From the NCBI GenBank assembly GCA_025929745.1, contig JAICPQ010000184.1, positions 1 to 5,631 of the forward strand: DNA of 5,631 nucleotides, given 5' to 3'. This document shows positions 1 to 5,098 of the stretch, in pieces. The position numbers and the translations under genes are program-made. The notes under the pieces were generated by a model. It did no database searches, was not told where the DNA came from, and saw only the letters and a list, made by a program, of their open reading frames with translations. The DNA comes from Burkholderiales bacterium. GTDB taxonomy: Bacteria; Pseudomonadota; Gammaproteobacteria; Burkholderiales; SG8-39. Each line of letters begins with the position of its first letter. Position 1 is the stretch's first letter.

Positions 1-99
1 CAGCTGCCGGACAAGGACCGCGACTTCCTGCTGGACCTGCGCGACCACGAGGCATTCTTCCGCGAGCTCGCGGACGCCAAGCTGCAATCTAGTTCCTGA
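1..99 (+). CDS. C-terminal fragment of an unidentified protein
   Basis: The first 32 codons of the window read open in frame 1 and end with TGA at 97-99. The peptide is rich in charged residues (it starts QLPDKDRDFL and ends DAKLQSSS) and looks like an amphipathic C-terminal helix, with no motif I recognise. The start lies outside the window, so neither family nor function can be given. The gene converges with the response regulator gene, and the two ends overlap by 11 bases (89-99). The reading is supported by even, GC-rich third positions and by the absence of any other plausible coding frame here, but it is short. Confidence 0.5.
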   Translation, partial: QLPDKDRDFLLDLRDHEAFFRELADAKLQSSS

Positions 100-499
100 A
101 ACTGATGGGCGCGAGGAGCGCGAGCAGCTCGTTCGGGTCGTAGGGCTTCAGCAGGTAGTGGTCGAAGCCGATCGCCTCCGAGAGGATGCGGTCGACGCTA
201 TGCTTGTATTCGCCGCTGATGCCGATGAGGAGGTGTCGCCGGCCGAGCTTCTCGCGCAGCGTGCGTGCTACTTCCCAGCCGCTCACGCCCGGCAATGCGA
301 TGTCCAGCAGGATCGCGTCCGGATTGAACTCCTGCACCACCTTGACCACGTCGCGGCCGGAATAGAGCCCGCGCACGTGATGTCCTTCGTCCTCGAGGAG
401 CATCATGGCGCTGAGCACGGCGTCGCGACTGTCGTCGACGACGAGGATGCGCAGCGCGCGCGGCATGCGCTTGGGGAGGACTCGGACGGTCGCGCTCAT
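89..499 (-). CDS. Single-domain response regulator (receiver only)
   Basis: The product is a 136-residue CheY-like receiver with no output domain. From the ATG at 499, the acidic pair is D22/D23 (VVDD), the phosphoacceptor is D66 in LLLDIALPG, the switch serine is S95 in GISG, and the conserved lysine is K118 in LLKPYD, so all the phosphotransfer residues are present. It would act in the cytoplasm, taking phosphate from a histidine kinase and passing the signal by protein contact; the partner cannot be told from sequence. The frame stays open up to 589, but the extra residues are arginine-rich and unlike a receiver. An internal ATG at 466 would give 125 residues. No start has a clear Shine-Dalgarno, so the start is uncertain. 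It lies 127 bases downstream of the small basic protein gene on the same strand. Confidence 0.9.
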   Translation of the reverse strand: MSATVRVLPKRMPRALRILVVDDSRDAVLSAMMLLEDEGHHVRGLYSGRDVVKVVQEFNPDAILLDIALPGVSGWEVARTLREKLGRRHLLIGISGEYKHSVDRILSEAIGFDHYLLKPYDPNELLALLAPISFRN

Positions 500-626
500 T
501 CGGCCGATTCTACGGTGCAATGCTCGGTTAGAAGCGCGGCAAGATCGAGGTCGCCTTGCGTCCGCTCGCGGGGCTCGCGCCCAATACATCGCGAGCAGAC
601 GACAACCAAATTCGGCGGAGCCCGAG
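500..626. other. Intergenic gap upstream of the response regulator gene
   Basis: No convincing gene is seen here. It would hold any promoter for the receiver gene on the minus strand, but I see no clear -35/-10 pair. It contains a 7-base inverted repeat, GCTCGCG at 573-579 and CGCGAGC at 590-596, around a 10-base AT-richer spacer. This could be an operator or chance in GC-rich sequence; there is no T-tract on either strand to support a terminator. Confidence 0.35.
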
Positions 627-812
627 TTACCTTCTCTGCCGTCGCTTTAAGACGCGGCGCTTTTTCGACTTCTTTTTCTTGCGCTTCACGCGCTCAGGCA
701 GCCTCTTCTTGCCTGCCTCACGGTTCCAGCGCTCGTACACCTCAGGGTCGATCTTGCCTTCGACGAGAAGCTGCGCGAACTTTCGACGTTGCGCCCTTGA
801 TTTCATCGCCAT
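627..812 (-). CDS. Small conserved lysine/arginine-rich protein
   Basis: The product has 61 residues. Its first half (MAMKSRAQRRKFAQLL, then a segment with EVYERWNREAG and KKRLPERVK) matches from memory a widespread small hypothetical protein family of unknown function, whose members begin KS(K/R)AQRRKFA and contain EWNRET and LPERV. The last 20 or so residues are almost all Lys and Arg, which suggests nucleic-acid or ribosome binding; that is inference. The start at 812 is well supported: GAGGAG lies on the minus strand at 820-825 with a 7-base spacer. A second ATG two codons in (806) has a worse spacing. The start codon overlaps that of the divergent membrane protein gene in the palindrome CATG at 810-813. 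Confidence 0.75.
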   Translation of the reverse strand: MAMKSRAQRRKFAQLLVEGKIDPEVYERWNREAGKKRLPERVKRKKKKSKKRRVLKRRQRR

Positions 813-1170
813 GCGCTATCTCCTCGCTTGGTTGCCCATGATCGTGATCGCGGTTGCTAACGGCGCGGCTCGCGAAGCATGGCTCGTGCCGCGCTGGCTT
901 TCCACGATGGCGTTGATCGTACTGCTCGGCCTTTACATGTCCTTCGTGTTCCGGCGCTGGCCGCTCTCATCGTCGGCGCAGGCAATCGCCGTCGGCGCGA
1001 TGTGGCTCGCGCTTACGGTTGCCTTCGAGTCTGGCCTCGGGTGGTGGTCCGGCTTGAGCTGGGCGCAGATGACGGCCGAGTACAACCTCGCCGCCGGGCG
1101 GCTTTGGTCGCTCGTTCCGCTCTGGGTCGGGGTCGCGCCCTATATATTCTTCCGGCTCACTCGGCCTTGA
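811..1170 (+). CDS. Conserved four-helix inner-membrane protein, function unknown
   Basis: The product has 119 residues with four hydrophobic segments, roughly 3-20, 31-47, 57-77 and 98-115. The loops carry recognisable conserved features: NG-x-x-RE after helix 1 (N17, R21, E22), RRWPL after helix 2 (48-52), ALTVAFE ending helix 3 (67-73), and Y-N-L-A-A-GRLW leading into helix 4 (91-99). This pattern recalls a family of small hypothetical membrane proteins in proteobacteria; I know of no assigned function. The start at 811 gives the expected RYLLAWLP opening. It has no good Shine-Dalgarno, and ATG 838 is an alternative. The open frame extends upstream to 556, but those residues are antisense to the small basic protein and were excluded. 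The gene end overlaps the convergent tctC-like gene by 14 bases (1157-1170). Confidence 0.8.
   Translation: MRYLLAWLPMIVIAVANGAAREAWLVPRWLSTMALIVLLGLYMSFVFRRWPLSSSAQAIAVGAMWLALTVAFESGLGWWSGLSWAQMTAEYNLAAGRLWSLVPLWVGVAPYIFFRLTRP
820..825 (-). promoter_or_regulatory. Ribosome binding site for the small basic protein
   Basis: GAGGAG on the minus strand, 7 bases before the ATG at 812. It fixes the start of the small basic protein, and it lies inside codons 4-5 of the divergent membrane protein gene. Confidence 0.7.
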
Positions 1171-2101
1171 TCGCCGCGTCCTTCACCACGCGGCCCCACT
1201 TCTCGTGGTCGTTCTTGATGCGCTCGATGGTCTTGGCCGGCGTCATGATCTCGGTGTCGCAGCCGGTCGCGTTGATCTGATCGACGGTTTCCTTGCCCAC
1301 CTTGGCGAGCGCGTCGGTCCAGCGCTTCACGACTTCCTGCGGCAGGCCGGCGGGCCCGAGCAGGCCGTACCACGCAGTGGAGTCGAAACCTTTCAGGCCG
1401 AGCTCGTCCATCGTCGGCACCTCGGGGAAGGCGGCCGAGCGCTGGAGCGAAGTCACGGCGAGCGCGCGGATCTTGCCCGATTTCACCGCACCGACCGCGG
1501 GACCGAGCGAAGAGAAAAGCATCGGGACCTGGCCGCCCATGAGATCGGTCATGGCGGGGCCGCCGCCCTTGTACGGCACGTGCAACAGGTTCGCGCCGGT
1601 CACGCTCTTGAAGTATTCGCCGGAGAGATGGTGCGGGCCGCCGACGCCGGAGGTCCCATAGCTCCATTTGTTCGGCTCTTTCTTCGAGAGCTCGATTACG
1701 TCCTGCATGCGCTTGAACGGCGTGGACGGATGCACCACGAGGAGGCTGCCCGATCCGCATACGTGGCCGAGGTGCGTGAACGAATTGAGGTTGTGGTAGC
1801 CGACCTTGGAGAGGTGCGGGGCGACGGTGAGCGGGCCTGAATCGAAGTAGTAGATGGTGTAGCCGTCGGGCGCGGCGCGCGCGATCGCCTCCATCGCCAC
1901 GCCGCCGGCATTCCCCGGGCGGTACTCGAAGACGAGCGGCTGGCCGAGGATCGGCTCCAGCGCCCGCGCGAGCGGCCGCGCGCCGGCTTCCGCCGAGCCG
2001 CCCGGCGCGTAGCCGATCATCAAGCGGATCGGCTTGTTGGGATAGCTCTGCGCGAACGCGCACGAGATCGAGGCGAAAAGAACCAGAAAAAACCTAAACA
2101 T
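1157..2101 (-). CDS. Bug/TctC-family periplasmic solute-binding protein
   Basis: The product has 314 residues, close to the usual length of Bug (tripartite tricarboxylate transporter substrate-binding) proteins. A signal peptide covers about residues 1-17 (ends ISCAFA, cut before QSYP). The mature protein opens with the family pattern YPNKPIRL, then the ligand-loop APGGS (32-36), GQPLVFEYRPGNAGG, and AAPDGYT. Later come PYKGGGPA, the GQVPM segment and the FPEVPT(M)xELG segment, all typical of the family. The usual Asp after PGGS-x is Glu38 here. Such proteins bind carboxylates or related small metabolites in the periplasm; the ligand cannot be read from sequence. No TctA/TctB membrane genes are nearby, which is common for these orphans. 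The start is set by GGAG at 2108-2111 with a 6-base spacer. The first 8 bases overlap the end of the kaiB-like gene, so the two are probably co-transcribed and translationally coupled. Confidence 0.93.
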   Translation of the reverse strand: MFRFFLVLFASISCAFAQSYPNKPIRLMIGYAPGGSAEAGARPLARALEPILGQPLVFEYRPGNAGGVAMEAIARAAPDGYTIYYFDSGPLTVAPHLSKVGYHNLNSFTHLGHVCGSGSLLVVHPSTPFKRMQDVIELSKKEPNKWSYGTSGVGGPHHLSGEYFKSVTGANLLHVPYKGGGPAMTDLMGGQVPMLFSSLGPAVGAVKSGKIRALAVTSLQRSAAFPEVPTMDELGLKGFDSTAWYGLLGPAGLPQEVVKRWTDALAKVGKETVDQINATGCDTEIMTPAKTIERIKNDHEKWGRVVKDAAIKAE

Positions 2102-2387
2102 CGTACGCTCCGTGTTTGAGCGCGAAGAGCGCGCGCTCGGCGTTGGAAAGGTCGCCAATTACCTTGCGGATCGGCACCGGCGACTCGCGCACCACCATCG
2201 GTACCGCAACGACCTCGTGCTCGCGCGCGAGCGCGGGATTCTTGAGCAGGTCGATCACATCGATGCGGTAGCCGGTCTTCACATGTTCGCGGCAGATGCG
2301 CTCGAGATTCATTCGCGCAAGCGCCGATACGCCGCCGGGGCCGGTGATGTAGAGCCGCAGCAGCCACTTTTCCGCGCGCGTTTCCAT
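2094..2387 (-). CDS. kaiB: KaiB-family protein (thioredoxin-like fold)
   Basis: The product has 97 residues, close to cyanobacterial KaiB (about 100). It opens its fold with LLRLYITG (9-16), continues with the VIDLLKNPALA segment (44-54), the AVP-x-V element holding the expected cis-proline (61-65), and ends with the signature VPIRKVIGDLSN-x-E (71-84). G78 and D79 match the GDL positions that matter for fold switching in KaiB. In cyanobacteria KaiB binds KaiC and resets the clock cycle; in other bacteria KaiB-like proteins act in stress or signalling, often without a true clock. The KaiB-like domain of SasA is the main alternative relative, but this protein stands alone. No kaiC or kaiA lies in the window. 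The start ATG has only a weak, distant AAGG upstream. The end overlaps the start of the Bug-type binding protein gene (ATGTTTAG shared), an unusual partner. Confidence 0.88.
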   Translation of the reverse strand: METRAEKWLLRLYITGPGGVSALARMNLERICREHVKTGYRIDVIDLLKNPALAREHEVVAVPMVVRESPVPIRKVIGDLSNAERALFALKHGAYDV

Positions 2388-2425
2388 GGCGGCGACGATA
2401 CCTTAAATTCCCGACGCGACCCACA

Positions 2426-2608
2426 ATGCGAGGAAAATCCCGACAGCCACGTCGCACGACGCGCGCGCTGCGCGATGCGCGCACGCTTTTCAACGGCGCG
2501 CTGCCCGCCAACGTGCGCCTCGACTACGAGCTTGAGCCGGCGCTGTGGCCGGTCACGGTCGATCCGACGCAGCTCGAGCTCGCTCTCCTCAACCCGGTGA
2601 TCAATGCG
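2426..2608 (+). pseudogene. Upstream fragment of a hybrid histidine kinase (out of frame)
   Basis: This frame encodes kinase-like sequence from about 2466: LFNGALPANVRLDYELEP, then ALWPVTVDPTQLELALLN and PVINAR. It matches the stretch between HisKA and HATPase domains and the N box (LExALLNxxxNARDAM) of hybrid kinases. At 2606-2611 the reading must change to the next frame to continue as RDAMPQGG; the expected GCGCGCGAC appears as GCGCGAC, so two bases seem to be missing from a GC repeat. Before 2466 the sequence is arginine-rich and unlike any kinase. There is no HisKA histidine motif, no sensor domain, and no room for either before the divergent kaiB-like start at 2387. The ATG at 2426 is therefore arbitrary. 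The loss may be a real truncation or an assembly artefact. Confidence 0.7.
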
Positions 2609-3296
2609 CGACGCCATGCCGCAGGGCGGGCGCATCGTGCTCGCGGCGAAAAACGAAGCCGATGGCGTGCTGATTCGCTTGAGCGACGACGGCGAGGGCA
2701 TGACTGAGGCCGTGATGGCGCGCGCGCTCGAGCCCTTCTACACGACCAAGGGCGTCGGCAAAGGCAGCGGCATGGGCCTGCCGCAGGCCTACGGCTTTGC
2801 GCAGCAGCACGGCGGTACGCTGAGCCTCGAGAGTCGGCGCGGCGAGGGCACGACCGTGAAATTGTTCCTGCCGCGCGCCCGCGATGCGGTGGTCCAGGAG
2901 CCGGCCGCGCCGCCTCCGCACGTCGCCAAGGGCGCCGGCAACGTGCTTCTCGTCGAGGATGACGCCGAAGTGCGCGATACGGTCGTCGCTGCGCTACGCG
3001 CCGCGGGCTTCGACATTCACACCGCGAACACGGCCGACGAGGCGCTCGAGCGCCTGGTTGCGGGCGAGCGCTATGACATAGTTCTCACTGATGTCGTCAT
3101 GCCCGGTGCGCTGAACGGTGTAGACCTCGCGCGCGAGGTGAAGCGACGCTTTCCGCGCATGGCGGTGGTAATCGCCACCGGCTACTCCGAGCGCGCGGTG
3201 CAGGTTCCCGGCGTGCAGGCGCTGCCCAAACCGTACAACGTTCAGCAGGTTGTTGAAGCGCTCAACTCGGCGCTGCGGCCTCAACAACAACTGTAA
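2604..3296 (+). CDS. Histidine-kinase ATPase lobe fused to a receiver domain (truncated hybrid kinase)
   Basis: The open frame has 230 residues. Residues 1-95 are a HATPase_c domain missing most of its N box: G1 box DDGEGM (28-33), F box EPFYTTK, then G2 box GKGSGMGLPQAYGFA and GGTLSLES. After an Ala/Pro linker, residues from about 112 form a receiver: NVLLVEDD, the phosphoacceptor in VLTDVVMPG, the switch Thr in IATGYS, and the lysine in LPKPYN. This is the usual C-terminal layout of hybrid sensor kinases. The ATG at 2604 has no Shine-Dalgarno and falls inside the N box, so it is probably not the native start; the gene joins the out-of-frame fragment just upstream. Without a HisKA histidine it cannot autophosphorylate in the usual way. 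If translated, the receiver could still accept phosphate from another kinase. The EAL gene starts 58 bases downstream. Confidence 0.8.
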   Translation: MRDAMPQGGRIVLAAKNEADGVLIRLSDDGEGMTEAVMARALEPFYTTKGVGKGSGMGLPQAYGFAQQHGGTLSLESRRGEGTTVKLFLPRARDAVVQEPAAPPPHVAKGAGNVLLVEDDAEVRDTVVAALRAAGFDIHTANTADEALERLVAGERYDIVLTDVVMPGALNGVDLAREVKRRFPRMAVVIATGYSERAVQVPGVQALPKPYNVQQVVEALNSALRPQQQL

Positions 3297-3314
3297 GAGG
3301 TCAAATTCTGCTAT

Positions 3315-3340
3315 CGCGCAGTCGCACAGCAAGCTGCGCG
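3315..3340 (+). repeat. Inverted repeat before the EAL gene
   Basis: CGCGCAG at 3315-3321 and CTGCGCG at 3334-3340 can form a 7-base stem with a 12-base loop, ending 14 bases before the chosen ATG at 3355. No T-tract follows, so it is not a standard terminator. It could affect ribosome access to the weak GCGAAG site, or be chance in GC-rich DNA. Confidence 0.3.
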
Positions 3341-3354
3341 GCGAAGATGCGCTC

Positions 3355-4191
3355 ATGGCGCACAGCGAATGGTCCGATCCGGTCAACGACCTGCGCCATG
3401 CACTCGTCCAGAACCAGTTCCGCCTATATTGCCAGCCGATCGCGGCGCTGTTCGGCTCGGTGATGTATCCGATGGCGGAGGTGCTGGTGCGTCTTTCCGA
3501 GGACGAGAGCGCACTTCTGCCGCCCGGCGATTTCCTGCCGCTGCTCGAGCACTACGGCATGATGCCCGAGCTCGATCGCTGGGTGGTGCGCGAGGCGCTG
3601 CGCCGGCGCGCGCGCGGGTGCGAGATCGCGCGCTTCAGCATCAATCTTTCCCCGCAGACCATCGCGGACGCGGGCTTCGCGCATTTCTTCGCCGACGAGC
3701 TCGACGCGCATGGCGTGAGCGCGGAGGCAATCGTGTTCGAGATCGACGAGCACGACGCCGCCTCGGCGCCGAGCTCGGTGCGGCGCCTGTGCGCGGCGGT
3801 GGGCTCGCTCGGCTCGAGCATCGCGATCGACGGCTTCGGCCGCAGCCAGGGCAAGCTCGCCTCGCTCGCGCTGCCGAGCGTGCAGTACGTGAAACTGCAG
3901 GCCTCGCTCACGCACCATCTCCACACGGACGAGGCCGCGCTGCTGCGCATGCTCGAGATCGTGCGCGTCGCCAGCGACCTCGGCGTCTCGGCGATCGCCG
4001 GTTCGGTCGAATCCGATGAAGTGCTCGCGCGCCTGCGCGCGATCAAGGTGCGCTACGCGCAGGGCTTCGGCGTGTGCGTGCCGCAGTCGATCGACGACCT
4101 CGCGGAGCTGCCCGCGGTGCGCATGGACGAGCGCCGCGACAACAATCGGAGTGTGAATTCCATGCAGGGGGACGCATCATGGGTAAGCTAG
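3355..4191 (+). CDS. Degenerate EAL-domain protein (probable c-di-GMP binding or non-catalytic)
   Basis: The product has 278 residues, almost wholly one EAL domain, with no GGDEF or membrane part. Landmarks are QPI (27-29), EVL in place of EAL (E42), FSINLSP with N97, the FEIDE element with E129, IDGFG with D159/G160, YVK with K180, AGSVES (215-220) and AQGF with Q236. In active c-di-GMP phosphodiesterases the metal-binding motif is DDFG and the later motif AEGVE; here the second Asp is Gly160 and the first Glu is Gly216. Hydrolysis is therefore unlikely, and the protein may act as a c-di-GMP sensor or a protein-binding module. The frame is open from 3250, overlapping the receiver gene, but those residues have no EAL similarity and ATG 3355 was preferred; its Shine-Dalgarno is weak. 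The last 13 bases overlap the next gene. Confidence 0.88.
   Translation: MAHSEWSDPVNDLRHALVQNQFRLYCQPIAALFGSVMYPMAEVLVRLSEDESALLPPGDFLPLLEHYGMMPELDRWVVREALRRRARGCEIARFSINLSPQTIADAGFAHFFADELDAHGVSAEAIVFEIDEHDAASAPSSVRRLCAAVGSLGSSIAIDGFGRSQGKLASLALPSVQYVKLQASLTHHLHTDEAALLRMLEIVRVASDLGVSAIAGSVESDEVLARLRAIKVRYAQGFGVCVPQSIDDLAELPAVRMDERRDNNRSVNSMQGDASWVS
4166..4172 (+). promoter_or_regulatory. Ribosome binding site for the winged-helix-like gene
   Basis: AGGGGGA, 6 bases before the ATG at 4179. It sits inside the last codons of the EAL gene, so translation of the two is likely coupled. Confidence 0.65.
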
Positions 4192-4442
4192 AACGCATCT
4201 ACCGACGCACCGAAATCGGCCGCAAGGCGTTCCAAGATGGCGATCCGCAGCTCTCGCCGGAGCACCAGCGCATCCTGGCGCTTCTCGAGTGCGACACGCA
4301 CTCGGACGAGATCCGCAAGGTGCTTCGACGCCAGGCCGACTACCAGCGGCTCTTAGAGCTCGAAGCCGAAGGCTACGTCACCTCGATCGCCGCCGAGCCC
4401 GAGTCCGACCTCGACTTCACTAACCTGGCTTTCGGCAGCTAG
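4179..4442 (+). CDS. Small winged-helix-like protein, possible regulator
   Basis: The product has 87 residues and begins MGKLERIYRRTEIGRKAFQ. The middle, LSPEHQRILALLECD, THSDEIRKVL and LLELEAEGYVTSI, has the helix-helix-strand rhythm of a small winged-helix domain (about residues 25-70), and the KLERIY-x-x-T-x-x-GR opening recalls small helical regulators seen in betaproteobacteria. The tail is acidic and lacks structure signals. I do not recognise a named family, and DNA binding is inferred from shape only. The start is well fixed by AGGGGGA at 4166-4172. It overlaps the EAL gene by 13 bases in another frame, which argues for coupled expression and a shared pathway. The open frame extends back to 4074, but that part is antisense-like, arginine-rich shadow of the EAL gene. 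The gene ends 46 bases before the convergent methyltransferase gene. Confidence 0.72.
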   Translation: MGKLERIYRRTEIGRKAFQDGDPQLSPEHQRILALLECDTHSDEIRKVLRRQADYQRLLELEAEGYVTSIAAEPESDLDFTNLAFGS

Positions 4443-4462
4443 CCGGCTTTCTTCTTCCCGCC

Positions 4463-4487
4463 GCGGCGCCCGCCCTTGCGGCGCCGC
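4463..4487. terminator. Hairpin between convergent genes
   Basis: GCGGCGCC (4463-4470) and GGCGCCGC (4480-4487) form a perfect 8-base GC-only stem with a 9-base loop, in the 46-base gap between two convergent stop codons. Placement suggests a two-way terminator. Neither strand has a T-tract after the stem, so it is not a classic intrinsic terminator. Confidence 0.4.
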
Positions 4488-4488
4488 T

Positions 4489-5049
4489 CTAGCGCACGAC
4501 GTAGAGGTATGCGGTGCACCACGGCGCGCAATCGCCGCCGGCCACGCCGACCTCCTTGGGCTCCCATCCCGAGATCTGATAGCCGTTCGTGACGATGCGC
4601 GTGCCCGGGCGCAGGCGCTCGAACTTGGGCTTGAGTTTCTCGAGGTTCACCGGAAGGAGAAAGAGCGCGAGCACGCTCGCCTGCGAGATGTCGGCCTCGT
4701 ACATGTCGCCCTGTACGAACTTCGCGCGCTCGGCCACGCCTTCGGCCACGGCGCGGCGGCGCGAGAGCTCGACCAGCTTCTCCTCCCATTCCACGCCAAG
4801 CGCGCGCGCCCCGCGCTTCGCTGCCGCGATGATGTTGCGGCCGTCGCCCGAGCCGAGGTCCATCACGAAGTCCTCGGGACCGACCTGCGCCATGTCGAGC
4901 ATCTTGTCGACCAGCGTGGACGGCGTCGGCACCCAGATCACGTCCTTGCCCGCTTGGCCGACGTACGGCTCGTCGGGCTCCTGGGAGGGCTGGGCGGCCT
5001 GGGCGAAGCCCACGATGAGTGCGAATGCGAGCGCGAAAAGTCGAATCAT
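4489..5049 (-). CDS. Class I SAM-dependent methyltransferase with N-terminal signal sequence
   Basis: The product has 186 residues. Residues 1-18 form a signal peptide or anchor (MIRLFALAFALIVGFAQA, possible cut at AQA). Then come the YVPTP-like segment (WVPTPSTLVDKML, 39-51), motif I DLGSGDGR (64-71), the acidic end of strand 2 (E87 in GVEWEE), and D115 in VQGDMYE. The fold is that of a Rossmann-type methyltransferase. The VPTP plus DLGSGDGR layout recalls the FAM173/ATPSCKMT lysine methyltransferases, which also have an N-terminal membrane segment; this is a resemblance, not an assignment, and the substrate is unknown. The C-terminal CAPWCTAYLYVV has two cysteines four residues apart that could form a disulphide if exported. 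The ATG at 5049 is chosen because the upstream open frame (to 5346) is antisense to the TRAP gene. The Shine-Dalgarno is weak. Confidence 0.85.
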   Translation of the reverse strand: MIRLFALAFALIVGFAQAAQPSQEPDEPYVGQAGKDVIWVPTPSTLVDKMLDMAQVGPEDFVMDLGSGDGRNIIAAAKRGARALGVEWEEKLVELSRRRAVAEGVAERAKFVQGDMYEADISQASVLALFLLPVNLEKLKPKFERLRPGTRIVTNGYQISGWEPKEVGVAGGDCAPWCTAYLYVVR

Positions 5050-5085
5050 GCTTGCCGGATACCCCGATAAGCCCCTAGCATCAGG

Positions 5086-5093
5086 TAAGGAGG
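5086..5093 (+). promoter_or_regulatory. Strong ribosome binding site for the TRAP binding protein
   Basis: TAAGGAGG, a full match to the anti-Shine-Dalgarno, lies 5 bases before the ATG at 5099 and fixes that start. It is the strongest such site in the window and suggests high translation. The 49-base gap it sits in (5050-5098) must also hold promoter elements for two divergent genes; I could not place a clear -35/-10 pair. Confidence 0.85.
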
Positions 5094-5098
5094 ACACA

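Noticed and set aside
500..589. N-terminal extension of the response regulator to the ATG at 589
   Set aside because: The 30 extra residues are mostly Arg and Ala and do not belong to a receiver fold; no ribosome site supports that start.
573..596. 7-base inverted repeat GCTCGCG/CGCGAGC as a terminator
   Set aside because: No T-tract follows on either strand and such short GC stems are frequent here; kept only as a note in the gap entry.
158..841. Long plus-strand open frame of 227 codons
   Set aside because: It is antisense to the receiver and small basic protein genes, with a composition (many Arg, Ala, Ser, His) typical of GC-rich shadow frames and no recognisable domain.
1205..1840. Plus-strand open frame of 211 codons inside the TctC-like gene
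   Set aside because: It mirrors codon bias of the real minus-strand gene, which has a signal peptide and full family motifs; the antisense product resembles nothing.
1140..2063. Minus-strand open frame of 307 codons in another frame
   Set aside because: It covers the same DNA as the TctC-like gene in a shifted frame and is Arg/Ala/Gly-rich without motifs.
3424..4046. Two minus-strand open frames opposite the EAL gene
   Set aside because: Both are antisense shadows of a well-supported EAL domain; one is Arg/His-rich, the other Ser/Arg-rich, and neither has a ribosome site or motif.
4439..4789. Minus-strand open frame ending in GGKKKAG
   Set aside because: It overlaps the methyltransferase gene in another frame and lacks a start signal; the methyltransferase frame carries the conserved motifs.
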